Shown: in pieces, positions 1 through 8,920 of the stretch
Layout of the letters: the number at the start of each line of letters is the position of its first letter
Numbering within the stretch: the stretch's first letter is position 1
NCBI RefSeq assembly: GCF_004959855.1
Contig: NZ_SPNT01000006.1
Coordinates: 124,001-188,000 of the forward strand
Source: Nitratireductor sp. XY-223
GTDB taxonomy: Bacteria > Pseudomonadota > Alphaproteobacteria > Rhizobiales > Rhizobiaceae
DNA: 64,000 bases
Direction: 5' to 3'
Position numbers and translations under genes: made by a program
The notes under the pieces: model-generated
What the model saw: the letters and a program-made list of their open reading frames with translations, nothing else
What the model was told of the DNA's origin: nothing
Database searches by the model: none

Positions 1-1515
1 CCTGCCGGTTTTCTGCCGCAACATTGTCGCGCATAGGGCCGGCGCCAGCGTTAGCGCGTTGACCGCCGACAGGCTGAAGGCGACGGTGATCGTCAGTGCG
101 AACTGCAAGTATATGCGGCCCGTTATGCCGGGGAAGAAGCAGACAGGAACGAACACCGCCAGGAGGACGAATGTCGTCGCAATGATCGGCCCTGTCACCT
201 GGTCCATGGCCTTGATCGTCGCCTCGCGCGGCTCGAGACCCTCCTCCTCCATGATGCGCTCGGTGTTCTCGATAATGACGATGGAGTCGTCCACGACCAG
301 CGTGATTGCGAGGATGATGCCGAACAGCGTGATCAGGTTGGCGCTGAAGCCGATCAGGTAGAGAATCGCCAGCGTGCCGAGCAATGAAACCGGTATGGCG
401 ATCGCCGGAATGAGGACGGCGCGCCAGCTCATCAGGAAGAGGAAAACAACGGCGACGACCAGCGCGGCGGTAATGCAAAGCGTTACAACGATTTCCTGGA
501 TCGAAGCACGCACCGCTTTCGTTACGTCGTAAAGAAGCTGGTACTCGACACCCGATGGGAAGCTTCCCTTCATCTGCTCGAGTGCGTTGTAGACGCTTGT
601 CGCGACGTCCAGCGCGTTGGCGCCGGGCGCCTGGTAAACGGCAATGGCGGTCGACGGTTTGTTGTTGAGCGCGGCTGAGGCCGCATAGGAGCGTGATCCG
701 AGCTGCACATCCGCAACATCACGGAGCCGGACGAGCTGGCCGGAGGAATCCCCGGAGACGATGATATTGCCGAACTGCTCGACGGTCTGAAGCAGGCCTT
801 CGGCGCGCAGCGTGAACTGGAAATCTGTTTCCCCGGCGAACGGCGCCCCGCCGATCTGGCCGGCGGTCGCCTGGACATTCTGTGCCTGGATGGCCTGGGA
901 CAGATCGGAGGCCGTCAGGTTCAAAGCGGTCATGATGTCCGGCCGCATCCAGACCCGCATGCTGTAATCGAGCGGACCAAACTGGGAAACGCTGCCGACG
1001 CCGGGCAGGCGCGACAGCGCATCCTGAATATTCTGGGACGCATAGTTGCTGAGATAGATCGCGTCGCGGGTCTCGTCCGGCGAGATCAGATTGATCACAA
1101 GCAGCATGTTCGAGGACTGCTTCTTCGTCGACACGCCCTGTTGTGTGACGGAACTTGGCAACTGGGGTTGTGCGAGCGAGACCCTGTTCTGGACGTTGAC
1201 GGCGGCAATGTCCGGATCGGTTCCAACCGAAAACGTGATCGTCAACGTGTAGGTGCCGCTGTTCGAACTGGTCGAAGACATGTAGAGCATGTTGTCGACG
1301 CCGTTGACCTGTTCTTCAATCGGAATGGCCACCATCTTCTCGACGAGACCGGAATCGGCGCCAGGATAATTGGCCGTGACGACGACCTGGGGCGGCGTGA
1401 CATTCGGGTATTCGGCGATCGGGATCAGCACGATCGCGATTACGCCGACAAGCGAAAAGATGATCGAAATCACCAGCGCGAATTTCGGTCGGGCTATGAA
1501 GAATCTCGACAACAT
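1..1515 (-). CDS. RND multidrug efflux permease (AcrB/MexB family), N-terminal 505 residues, cut by window edge
   Basis: Inner-membrane, proton-driven pump subunit of a tripartite exporter. The frame is open from the ATG at 1513-1515 to the left edge, so about half of a roughly 1,040-residue protein is visible. The first 30 residues form a transmembrane helix (LSRFFIARPKFALVIS...). A porter-domain segment with the family motif EEQVNGVDNM follows. A cluster of helices begins near residue 340, and VVDDSIVIIEN near residue 408 holds the two Asp residues that relay protons in TM4 of AcrB. The start lies 15 bases after the stop of the membrane fusion protein gene on the same strand, so the two form an operon. 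No outer-membrane channel gene or TetR regulator is visible. The substrate cannot be told from sequence. Confidence 0.93.
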   Translation of the reverse strand, partial: MLSRFFIARPKFALVISIIFSLVGVIAIVLIPIAEYPNVTPPQVVVTANYPGADSGLVEKMVAIPIEEQVNGVDNMLYMSSTSSNSGTYTLTITFSVGTDPDIAAVNVQNRVSLAQPQLPSSVTQQGVSTKKQSSNMLLVINLISPDETRDAIYLSNYASQNIQDALSRLPGVGSVSQFGPLDYSMRVWMRPDIMTALNLTASDLSQAIQAQNVQATAGQIGGAPFAGETDFQFTLRAEGLLQTVEQFGNIIVSGDSSGQLVRLRDVADVQLGSRSYAASAALNNKPSTAIAVYQAPGANALDVATSVYNALEQMKGSFPSGVEYQLLYDVTKAVRASIQEIVVTLCITAALVVAVVFLFLMSWRAVLIPAIAIPVSLLGTLAILYLIGFSANLITLFGIILAITLVVDDSIVIIENTERIMEEEGLEPREATIKAMDQVTGPIIATTFVLLAVFVPVCFFPGITGRIYLQFALTITVAFSLSAVNALTLAPALCATMLRQKTGR

Positions 1516-1530
1516 CGTGACCGGACCCGC

Positions 1531-2649
1531 CTACTGGCTCAATTCAGTTGCGTTGACCGTTACACCGGGGCTTATGCGCTGCAGACCCTGGGTGACGACC
1601 TTGTCGCCTTCCTCGAGCCCCGATGTGACCTCCCAGAGCCCACTGACCTGGCGTCCGAGCTTGACGTCGCGGCGCTCGATCTTGTCGGAGGCGTCCACCA
1701 GGTAAACGAAATGCCCGCTGCTATCGAGCTGCACGGCCGACTGCGGCACGACAAGCACCTGCTGGGGCTGGGCCTCGGCCACCGTGACATTGACGAACTG
1801 CCCGGGGATGAGGACGTTCTTCGGATTGTCGAAGGTCGCCCGTACCTCGACCGTATCGCTCGCTTCCTCGACGGCGGTGCCGACATAGGTGACCGATCCG
1901 GTCGATTCGTAAGGATCTCCGCTCGCCAGCGTCAGGCTGATTTTCAGCGCGGCTGAGTCGGTACCGATAAGTCCCTTCTCGCGATCGGCGATCAGGTCCT
2001 TCTCTCCCATGTAGAAGCTGACATAGATCGGATCGACACTGGTGATCGTCGCAAGGGTTCCGGAATTGGAACTGACGAGATTGCCGACATCGATGTTGGA
2101 TTTGCTGATCCGGCCATCGATCGGGGCGTAAATCTCGGTGTAGCCGAGATTGATATTGGCGGTGTCGAGGCTGGCCTTGGCCTGGTCGACCTTGGACTGG
2201 TCCACACCGACCGTCGCGGCCGCCGAATCGTAGGTCGATTGCGACACGTCGCCCTTGTCCAGAAGAAACTTCTGCCGCTCCAGTTCGACAGTGGCGTTCT
2301 TCAGCGTCGCCTGCGCACCTTCAAGTGTAGCCTGCGCACTGGCGACACTTGCCTCATACAGGCCCTTCTCGATCACATAGAGAAGGTCGCCCTCCTTGAC
2401 GGTTCCGCCTTCTGTGAAATTGCGTTGCTCCAGCACACCCTCGATGCGGGCCTGGAGGTCGACCGTGCTGACGGCCTCGACCCGGCCGACATAGAATCCC
2501 CTGTTTCCGCTTTGCTGGCTAACCACCGTTGCGACGGTGACGTTCGGTTTGGTTTCGGACGTGTCCTGCGCCGCGCTGTGCGCGGGCGCGAAAGCAAGGA
2601 TGAGGAGTGTGCCTAACCCGGCGAAAAGCTTCATCTTTTGAGTTTCCAT
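1531..2649 (-). CDS. RND efflux membrane fusion protein (AcrA/HlyD family)
   Basis: Periplasmic adaptor linking the RND permease encoded just downstream to an outer-membrane channel. 372 residues, usual for the family. Residues 1-27 look like a signal peptide (hydrophobic LFAGLGTLLILAFA, then AHSAAQ) without a clear lipobox Cys. A lipoyl half-motif follows (ARIEGVLEQRNFTEGGTVKEGDLLY), then a coiled-coil hairpin of Ala/Gln-rich heptads (about residues 100-165), the second lipoyl half (YAPIDGRISKSNIDVGNLV) and the beta-barrel and membrane-proximal domains. It is the first gene of a two-gene operon. The 142 bases upstream, before the CYTH-CHAD gene, presumably hold its promoter, but I see no clear operator. 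Confidence 0.93.
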   Translation of the reverse strand: METQKMKLFAGLGTLLILAFAPAHSAAQDTSETKPNVTVATVVSQQSGNRGFYVGRVEAVSTVDLQARIEGVLEQRNFTEGGTVKEGDLLYVIEKGLYEASVASAQATLEGAQATLKNATVELERQKFLLDKGDVSQSTYDSAAATVGVDQSKVDQAKASLDTANINLGYTEIYAPIDGRISKSNIDVGNLVSSNSGTLATITSVDPIYVSFYMGEKDLIADREKGLIGTDSAALKISLTLASGDPYESTGSVTYVGTAVEEASDTVEVRATFDNPKNVLIPGQFVNVTVAEAQPQQVLVVPQSAVQLDSSGHFVYLVDASDKIERRDVKLGRQVSGLWEVTSGLEEGDKVVTQGLQRISPGVTVNATELSQ

Positions 2650-2791
2650 CCCGACAGAATCCGTTGCGCGTGTGCACTATGGTCCATGGGAATCCAAAAG
2701 GAAAGCGCGTTGTCCGTATTCCGGCGGGCGGACATCGCCCCTGTTGCGCGTTCGCCAACAAAAGCCGGGATGCGGTCGCCGGCGCAGGGCC

Positions 2792-4345
2792 TCAGCGCCA
2801 GAACTTGGTGCTCTTGCGCAGTTTGCGCCAGCGGCCGTCCGCCTTGCGCATCTGCTTTTGCGCGCGCCTGGCGTGCCACTTGCAGATGAGCTTGACGCTT
2901 TTGTTCAGATCGGGCCTTTTCGGGTGATCGGCAGCGAGCGTTCGCGCCAGCTCCTCGGCCATGGCAACGTCGTTGAGGTAGCCGAACACGTTTTGCAGGC
3001 CGCGGAGCCTTTCGAAGAAAGTCCTGGAGTCTGATCCCGGGTAAACCGGCATCAGATAGTCGCTCGCATAGCGCATCGTCTTCAATGTCTTGCGCAATTC
3101 GTGGCGCTCTGAAATCTTGAGTTTCGCAAATCCCCGACCGCGCTGCCTGACCAGTTGCCAGACGTCCTCAAGCGCCTCCGCGGCGACATCCGGAAACGCG
3201 CGCCGCGCGGCGCGCTGGGGCGCGCGGTGAAGCGCCCGCTCGACCGCCTGGTCGAAAAGCATGCAATTGAGCTTCAGCCGGGTCCATTCCTCGCCGGCAA
3301 CGAGCGCCCGGACATTCTGCCGCTCGACGACGCGCGCCTCGGCCAGGTGAACGAGCAGTGCCTCGTGGTTCTTGTTCGCACCGAGAGCGGCGATCGCCGG
3401 TTCGGCGATATCTTCAACGAGCACGTCCGCATTGCGCAACCGGCCGACGACCCGCCCCAGATCGCGGGCCGCTTTGGACAGGCGCCTGAAGTCCTTGTCG
3501 GCGACAACAGTGCCGACTATCCGCAGGCCCGTGCGCAACCTGCGCAATCCGATGCGCAACTGATGGGGGACTTCGGAATCGTCGAGCGTATATAGAAGGC
3601 GCCAGTTCGAGAGGACCTTTTCAGCCGCCGATCCGCCGATGGCCTTGAATGCCTCCTCCACGGACATGCCGGGGTCGAGATCCGGCTTGCGAAACGTAAA
3701 GGCGCCGTCCGCCGGCGCCGTGGACGTTCGCGCGTCCAGCAGCGCGTAGCCGCGTTCAGCCTTGCTGCTGGTGGAAGGCGAAACGCATTCCCCCTCGAAC
3801 AGCCTTTCGCAGATGGTCAGCAATGTGTGGGGGAGACCGGATTTCAGTTCGATCTCGACCTCGTTGATGCCTTCGGATCGGGTGTCGTTGCTGACCTTGC
3901 CCTTGTCGATGGCCAATTCGGCGGTGCCGACGCCGCTGCAGCTCAAAAGATGTATGTCGCGATTGATGTCCGTCTCGAATACGGGTTCCAGCGGTGCCTT
4001 GGCGACGATCTTCTTGAGCCACGGCCTGACCTTTTTGTCCTTGATCTTCTTAAGGTCCAGTTGCGGGCCGTCCACAGGCTCCTCGATCTCCTTCGGGCTG
4101 GACAGGCCGTTCTTCAGTCCGGTGCCGTATTTCAGGGTCTGGACCCAGCCGTCGCCGTCCCAGCGAAGCCGCAGCGATGCGCGTTCGCTGCGCAGGCGAT
4201 GATCGGCCGTATCGTAATAGATGGATCGCAATTTGCGCTGCACCGGCTTGCCGATGGTCATGTCCCGCAGCGCCGAGTTCTTCCGCAGCCTGCGAACAGC
4301 ACCGGTGCCAATCTGGAGTTTGACTTCAAGCTCTGTGCTGCTCAT
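2792..4345 (-). CDS. CYTH and CHAD domain protein (inorganic triphosphatase-like)
   Basis: 517 residues from the ATG at 4345; the open frame runs on upstream, but the family starts at MSSTELEVKL. The ELEVK segment (residues 5-9) is the ExExK signature of CYTH triphosphate-tunnel enzymes, which hydrolyse tripolyphosphate or make cyclic nucleotides. The CYTH domain covers about residues 1-205, including the basic strands around SLRLRWDGDGW and EVEIELKSG. A CHAD domain, rich in conserved His, Arg and Lys and known to bind polyphosphate, covers about 230-510 (HQLRIGLRRLRTGLR, ELRKTLKTMRYASDY). The same architecture occurs in E. coli YgiF, which is a tripolyphosphatase. Monocistronic by position. 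Substrate here is inferred from family only. Confidence 0.9.
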   Translation of the reverse strand: MSSTELEVKLQIGTGAVRRLRKNSALRDMTIGKPVQRKLRSIYYDTADHRLRSERASLRLRWDGDGWVQTLKYGTGLKNGLSSPKEIEEPVDGPQLDLKKIKDKKVRPWLKKIVAKAPLEPVFETDINRDIHLLSCSGVGTAELAIDKGKVSNDTRSEGINEVEIELKSGLPHTLLTICERLFEGECVSPSTSSKAERGYALLDARTSTAPADGAFTFRKPDLDPGMSVEEAFKAIGGSAAEKVLSNWRLLYTLDDSEVPHQLRIGLRRLRTGLRIVGTVVADKDFRRLSKAARDLGRVVGRLRNADVLVEDIAEPAIAALGANKNHEALLVHLAEARVVERQNVRALVAGEEWTRLKLNCMLFDQAVERALHRAPQRAARRAFPDVAAEALEDVWQLVRQRGRGFAKLKISERHELRKTLKTMRYASDYLMPVYPGSDSRTFFERLRGLQNVFGYLNDVAMAEELARTLAADHPKRPDLNKSVKLICKWHARRAQKQMRKADGRWRKLRKSTKFWR

Positions 4346-4470
4346 CCACGGTGTTACTGATTTATGACAATACCAACAGCTTTCGTGCAGTCGCCACGAC
4401 ACTCAACACGTATCACAGGTGGCGATCTGCCGTCGAGCGCTTCAGGGCCGATGCCTGCCGCGCGTGGCAC

Positions 4471-4500
4471 AAAAAAGGCCGGCGCTGGGCGCCGGCCTCA
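4471..4500 (-). terminator. Rho-independent terminator of the TRAP transporter operon
   Basis: Read on the minus strand, an almost perfect hairpin with arms AGGCCGGCGC and GCGCCGGCCT (4476-4498) is followed directly by a run of six T. It lies about 20 bases after the dctM stop codon, in the right orientation to end the dctPQM transcript. Confidence 0.85.
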
Positions 4501-4520
4501 TTTGCCAGGGTATCTCCCGG

Positions 4521-5834
4521 TCAGGCGTTGGGGCCCGGCCTGAGATTTTCAGGCAGGTAGGTTGCAAGGTCGGGAAAGACGATCAACACAAAGACCATCA
4601 GCACCATGATGAGGAACATTGGGATCGCCGCCTTGGCGATGAAGTTCATCTCGTGGTTGGTCATGCCCTGCATGACAAAGAGGTTGAAGCCGATCGGCGG
4701 GGTGATCTGCGCCATTTCGACGACCACGACAATGAAGATGCCGAACCAGATCAGGTCGATGCCGGCCTGGACGACCATCGGTTCGACCACCGCCATGGTC
4801 AGCACCACCGAGGAGATGCCGTCGAGGAAGCAGCCGAGGATGATGTAGAAGACGAGAAGCACCATCAGCAACTCGAAACGGGTTAATTCGAGCGTTGCGA
4901 TGAGATCCGCAAGCCCGCGCGGCAGGCCGGTAAATCCCATGGCGAGCGACAGGAAAGCCGCACCGGCCAGGATCAGCGCGATCATCGCCGATGTCCGCGT
5001 CGCGCCCATCAGGCTTGCCGTAAAGGTGCTCCAGTTGAGAGATCCCTGCGATGCCGCGAGGATCAAACCGCCGATGACGCCGAAGGCGGCGGCCTCGGTC
5101 GCCGTCGCGTAGCCCAGATACATCGATCCGATGACGACGAGGATCAGCAGGATGACCGGTGCCAGGAAACGCGAGTTCCTGACCTTTTCAGCCAAACTCA
5201 GTTTCGGCTCCTCGTTGGGCTGCCATTTCGACGAGATCTTCGAATATATGGCCACGTAGCCCATGAACATGAGCGCCAGGACCAGGCCCGGCAGGATGCC
5301 GGCGAAGAACAGCTTGGTGATGGACTCGTTGATGGTCACGCCATAGACGATCAGCGTCAGCGAGGGCGGTATCATCAGTCCCAGCGTCGCGGCGCCGGTG
5401 AGCGTGCCGATGACCATCGTTTCCGGGTAGTTGCGCTTGCGCAGCTCCGGGATCGACATCTTTCCGACCGTGGTCAGCGTCGCGGCAGACGACCCCGACA
5501 CCGCCGCAAAGACCGTGCAGCCGACGATGTTGGTATGAACGAGGCCGCCCGGCAGGCGCGCCATCCACGGGGCAAGGCCACGGAACATGTCCTCGGACAA
5601 CCGCGTGCGGTAGAGGATCTCGCCCATCCAGATGAACAGCGGCAACGCCGTCAGGGTCCATGACGACGAGCTGGTCCAGATGGTGGTGACCATGACGTCG
5701 CCGACGGGGCGGGAGGTGAACAGTTCCATGCCGACCCAGGCGACGCCCATGAGCGCAAGGCCGACCCAGACGCCAGTGCCAAGCAGCAGGAACAGGACGA
5801 AGAGAAACAGAACGATGACTGAGATATCTTCCAT
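4521..5834 (-). CDS. dctM: TRAP transporter large permease (DctM family)
   Basis: 437 residues from the ATG at 5834; this start sits 4 bases after the stop of the small permease gene and gives the normal N-terminus MEDISVIVLFLFVLF. About twelve hydrophobic segments span the protein. Family features include the glycine-rich GCTVFAAVSGSSAATLTTVGKM stretch, the GTLTGAATLGLMIPPSLTLIVYG block and the late ITPPIGFNLFVMQG block. DctM forms the sodium-coupled elevator part of tripartite ATP-independent periplasmic transporters and works with the small subunit and the binding protein encoded upstream on the same strand. Substrate unknown; TRAP systems usually carry organic acids or amino-acid-like compounds. 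A strong terminator follows. Confidence 0.95.
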   Translation of the reverse strand: MEDISVIVLFLFVLFLLLGTGVWVGLALMGVAWVGMELFTSRPVGDVMVTTIWTSSSSWTLTALPLFIWMGEILYRTRLSEDMFRGLAPWMARLPGGLVHTNIVGCTVFAAVSGSSAATLTTVGKMSIPELRKRNYPETMVIGTLTGAATLGLMIPPSLTLIVYGVTINESITKLFFAGILPGLVLALMFMGYVAIYSKISSKWQPNEEPKLSLAEKVRNSRFLAPVILLILVVIGSMYLGYATATEAAAFGVIGGLILAASQGSLNWSTFTASLMGATRTSAMIALILAGAAFLSLAMGFTGLPRGLADLIATLELTRFELLMVLLVFYIILGCFLDGISSVVLTMAVVEPMVVQAGIDLIWFGIFIVVVVEMAQITPPIGFNLFVMQGMTNHEMNFIAKAAIPMFLIMVLMVFVLIVFPDLATYLPENLRPGPNA

Positions 5835-5838
5835 TGTC

Positions 5839-6372
5839 CTACTCCCCGTGGCTCTGCTCGACCAGATCGGTCTCGATGCGATGGTCGCCGGCAAACAGCA
5901 CATGGATCAGATGGTCGGTCAGCGCGATCGCCAGGATCACAGCGCCGATGACCATCGACAATTGCGGAATCCACAAGGGCGAAGCGTCCTGCCCCTGGCT
6001 GACCTCGTTGAACTTCCAGGACCAGTAGACGAAGCGGTAGGCGTAATAGGAGAAATACCAGGCGATCGCCGCGCCGATGCCGAAGCACCAGATTTCGAGG
6101 ATCCTGCGCACGCCATCCGGAACCGCGTTCAACACGATCGAAACGCGGATATGGGCACCGCGGTGCAGGGCATGGGCAAAAGCGAAAAACGAGGCCGCGG
6201 CCATGCAGTATCCCGCATAGTCCGGCGCGCCGGCGAACACTTCTCCCGTCCAGCGTGCAAGCATCTGAATGACAATCAGCAGCAAAATGGCGATGAGAAA
6301 AAACGCCGCAAACACACCGGACGCCAGATAGATGAAGTCGAGGCCGTTGCGCAATTGTCTGAGTGCGGCCAT
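5839..6372 (-). CDS. dctQ: TRAP transporter small permease (DctQ family)
   Basis: 177 residues with four transmembrane helices, the DctQ topology: FAAFFLIAILLLIVIQML, a second around the Ala-rich YCMAAASFFAFAHAL, the third around LEIWCFGIGAAIAWYF and the fourth MVIGAVILAIALTDHLI. The family motif follows helix 2 (RGAHIRVSIVL). It is separated by 4 bases from dctM and by 120 bases, including a hairpin, from the upstream dctP gene. Its role is to hold the large permease in the membrane and help dock the binding protein. Confidence 0.93.
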   Translation of the reverse strand: MAALRQLRNGLDFIYLASGVFAAFFLIAILLLIVIQMLARWTGEVFAGAPDYAGYCMAAASFFAFAHALHRGAHIRVSIVLNAVPDGVRRILEIWCFGIGAAIAWYFSYYAYRFVYWSWKFNEVSQGQDASPLWIPQLSMVIGAVILAIALTDHLIHVLFAGDHRIETDLVEQSHGE

Positions 6373-6426
6373 TTACCCCTCCATATTTTCGATTACGGCG
6401 CCGTTCCTCCTAAACGATGCCCGGGT

Positions 6427-6452
6427 GCCCGCCGCGCAGAAACGCGACGGGC
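6427..6452 (-). other. Stem-loop between dctP and dctQ
   Basis: Arms GCCCGCCGCG and CGCGACGGGC (one C-A mismatch) around a six-base loop, in the 120-base gap after the dctP stop. No T tract follows on the minus strand. Hairpins at this place in binding-protein operons commonly protect the upstream message from 3' exonucleases, so that the binding protein is made in excess; that role is inferred here. Confidence 0.55.
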
Positions 6453-6492
6453 AATGTCAATCATCGAACGGCTGCAACAGCAGCGGCCGTGC

Positions 6493-7482
6493 CTACTGCA
6501 TGGAATTGTATGCATCGATGATGGCCTTGCCGTCATCGCCGGCATTCTCAAGCCACTCGGCCGCCATGATCGCGCCGATCTCCTTGAGTTCGGCCTGCAG
6601 GGCCTCGCCTGCCGGTCCGACCGTCATGCCGCCGGCGCGAAGCCCGTTCAGTGTGAACTGGGTGTATTCGACAGCACGCCAGGTGCCGGCATATTCGGCG
6701 AGTTCTGCGCAGCCCTTGATGATGTTTTTCTGGGCCTCGTCAACGCCGTTCCATACGTCCTTGTTGATCATGACGTAGTTGCGCGGCAGCCAGGCGTCGA
6801 CCTCATAAAAATGCGTCAGGCTCTCCCAGACCTTGCGGTCGTAGCCGGTCGAACCCGACGAGACCATGGCATCGGCAACGCCGGTGGCAAAGGCCTGGCT
6901 GATTTCGGCGGCTTCGATCTGAACAGGCAGCATGCCGGTCAGTTCGGCAAGCCGTGCCGTGGCATTGTTGTAGGAGCGGAATTTGATGCCTTCCATGTCG
7001 GCAACCGCCGTCACTTCCTGTTTGAAGTAAAGCCCCTGCGGCGGCCAGGGAACCGAATACAGAAGAACAAGATTCTGCTCGTCGAGAATCTTCTCCATGG
7101 TCGGCTTGGCGGCTTTCCAGAGCTTGCCGGCATCTTCAAACGAGGTGGCCAGGAACGGCACCGAGTCGACGCCGAATACGGCGTTTTCGTTCTGGTGACC
7201 GGAGAGCAGCCGTTCGCCGATCGGCGCCTGGCCTGTCTGGATCGCCCGCTTGATGTCGGCGCCCTTGAACAGCGAGCCCGACGGATGGGTGACGACTTCG
7301 ATTTCGCCGCCAGTGCCGGTCGTGATGCACTGGGCGAACGCCGCCGCCGTCGCCGAGTGGAAGTTCGTCGCCGAATAGGCGAGCGGCATGTCCCATTTCT
7401 CCGCGAAGGCGGCGCCGGCGGTGACCGCCAGTGCTGCCGAGATCATCAGCGTTGCCGTGTGTTTTGCGATTGATGCTTTCAT
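6493..7482 (-). CDS. dctP: TRAP transporter solute-binding protein (DctP family)
   Basis: 329 residues, with a clear signal peptide (MKASIAKH then TLMISAALAVTAGAAFA, cleavage after about residue 27). The mature protein is a periplasmic DctP receptor: early KWDMPLAY strand, then THPSGSLFKGADIKRAIQTGQAPIGE, the region where the family checks for its substrate, and the RSYNNATARLAELTG block whose Arg usually binds the carboxylate of the ligand. SSGSTGYDRKVWE follows. First gene of the dctPQM operon; a Shine-Dalgarno-like GGAGGACC lies just upstream of the ATG. The neighbouring FAD oxidoreductase, on the same strand 33 bases upstream, probably belongs to the same transcript. The ligand is unknown; an amino acid or 2-oxo acid would fit the neighbours. 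Confidence 0.93.
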   Translation of the reverse strand: MKASIAKHTATLMISAALAVTAGAAFAEKWDMPLAYSATNFHSATAAAFAQCITTGTGGEIEVVTHPSGSLFKGADIKRAIQTGQAPIGERLLSGHQNENAVFGVDSVPFLATSFEDAGKLWKAAKPTMEKILDEQNLVLLYSVPWPPQGLYFKQEVTAVADMEGIKFRSYNNATARLAELTGMLPVQIEAAEISQAFATGVADAMVSSGSTGYDRKVWESLTHFYEVDAWLPRNYVMINKDVWNGVDEAQKNIIKGCAELAEYAGTWRAVEYTQFTLNGLRAGGMTVGPAGEALQAELKEIGAIMAAEWLENAGDDGKAIIDAYNSMQ

Positions 7483-7515
7483 TTGGTCCTCCCAGTTTGA
7501 AGCACTCGATGCTGG

Positions 7516-8757
7516 TTAAAATCGGTTCGGGTTGTAGGCTGCCAGGTCGATGTTCGGCCTGTCGCCGGTTATGAGGCCGGCAACCAGCCGGCCCGTCTTG
7601 GGCCCACCCGTCAGCCCAATATGATGATGCCCGAAGGCAGTATACACGCCGCTTTGCCCGATTTCGCCGATGAGCGGCAGGCTGTCCGTCGGCGCCGGGC
7701 GGTGACCGAGCCATTCTTCGGTATCGGCGTAGGTCAGGTCCGGGAATGTCTGTTCGACCGTCTTGCGCAGCAGCTTGAGCGGCGCCCTTGACGGTCCGGC
7801 GTCGAGGCCGCCGAATTCGACGATCCCGGCGCAGCGCAAACCGGCTTCCATGGGCGTTGCCACAAATTTTCCCGCCGCCACCATGGTCGGCGACTTGGGC
7901 GCCGATACGGGCTCCTTGAAGACGATGTGATAGCCCCGCTCGGACTCCAGCGGGACATTCAGGCCGAGCTTGGCGGCAAGCGGTTTCGACCAGATGCCGG
8001 CGCTCAGAACCACGTGGTCGCAATCGAAGCGCCCCTGATCGGTCAGAACCGCCTGAACGGTGCCGCCAACCAGGTCGAAATCGGTTACCTCGGCGGTGAC
8101 CACGCGCCCACCCATCTCTGCGAAGGTCTCGGCCAGGGCCGCAACATAGCCGCCGGGATCGGTGATGTAGCCGTGATCGCGCATCACGGCGAGCAGTCCG
8201 ACCGCCGGCCCGAATGCCGGCTCGTACTCGTGGACGGCTTCGCCTTCGAGGATGTCCGGTTCGAAGCCGGCGACCCGCCGCAATTGCCAGGTATAGGCAT
8301 CGGCTTCGAAAGCCGCGCGGTCCGCATAGGCAAAACTGTAATCCGACGGGACCATGTAGCGGCTTGCGCCGCCGCCTTCGGAAAGTGCTTTATGCTGTTC
8401 GACGCTGTCGGCAACGATCGGGGTCAAGCCCTTGGAAATACGGCGCGTATCGTTGTCGTTCGCGTGGCTCAGATAGCGCAGTAGCCAGGGCGCGAGTTTC
8501 GGCAGGTAGGACCAGCGCATGAACAGCGGGAAACCCGGATCGAGCAGCAGCTTCGGGCCCTTGAGAACTAGGCCCGGCGCCGTCACCGGCACGACCGAGC
8601 AGGATGCCAGGACACCGGCGTTGCCGAAGGAGGTTCCCTGTCCGGGAGCGTTCTTGTCGATGAGTGTCACCTTCGCGCCCGCGCGGGTCAGCCAGATCGC
8701 TGCAGAGACCCCGACGATCCCGGCTCCAACGACGACGATGTGTTTCGCAACGCTCAT
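7516..8757 (-). CDS. FAD-dependent amino acid oxidoreductase (DadA-like, DAO family)
   Basis: 413 residues from the ATG at 8757, chosen because MSVAKHIVVVGAGIVGVSAA puts the FAD-binding GxGxxG (residues 11-16) at the proper distance from the N-terminus. The length, the LIDKNAPGQGTSFGNAG stretch and the C-terminal GEIGQSGVYTAFGHHHIGLTGGPKTGRL block are those of the D-amino-acid dehydrogenase (DadA) group, which oxidises D-amino acids to 2-oxo acids and passes electrons to the respiratory chain. It lies 33 bases upstream of the TRAP genes on the same strand, and divergent from a LysR gene, so the likely picture is uptake by TRAP then oxidation here. Substrate not proven; sarcosine-oxidase-like or hydroxyproline-type enzymes share the fold. 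Confidence 0.85.
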   Translation of the reverse strand: MSVAKHIVVVGAGIVGVSAAIWLTRAGAKVTLIDKNAPGQGTSFGNAGVLASCSVVPVTAPGLVLKGPKLLLDPGFPLFMRWSYLPKLAPWLLRYLSHANDNDTRRISKGLTPIVADSVEQHKALSEGGGASRYMVPSDYSFAYADRAAFEADAYTWQLRRVAGFEPDILEGEAVHEYEPAFGPAVGLLAVMRDHGYITDPGGYVAALAETFAEMGGRVVTAEVTDFDLVGGTVQAVLTDQGRFDCDHVVLSAGIWSKPLAAKLGLNVPLESERGYHIVFKEPVSAPKSPTMVAAGKFVATPMEAGLRCAGIVEFGGLDAGPSRAPLKLLRKTVEQTFPDLTYADTEEWLGHRPAPTDSLPLIGEIGQSGVYTAFGHHHIGLTGGPKTGRLVAGLITGDRPNIDLAAYNPNRF

Positions 8758-8837
8758 TTTGTATCCGTCAATGCCGCGTGAGGTGCGCCCGTCGCACCGG
8801 CTGCCGCCGGACCGCGCCGGCCCGACGGGCAAAACCC

Positions 8838-8852
8838 GCAAGCTCAGCTTGC
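8838..8852. promoter_or_regulatory. Perfect palindrome in the divergent promoter region
   Basis: GCAAGCT-C-AGCTTGC, two perfect 7-base arms around one base, between the FAD oxidoreductase (leftward) and the LysR gene (rightward). Its position, 80 bases upstream of the oxidoreductase start, suits an operator for the adjacent LysR protein or another regulator. It is not a plain T-N11-A LysR box, so the binding protein is uncertain. Confidence 0.45.
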
Positions 8853-8920
8853 CAGTCGCAGGTCATCATTTCAAATACTAACATCTGTACAACTCATAAC
8901 TTTAGGTGATACATGGACAC

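Noticed and set aside
5632-7473. Antisense open frame of about 613 codons over the TRAP genes
   Set aside because: All three TRAP genes on the minus strand are well supported; this frame has no recognisable fold.
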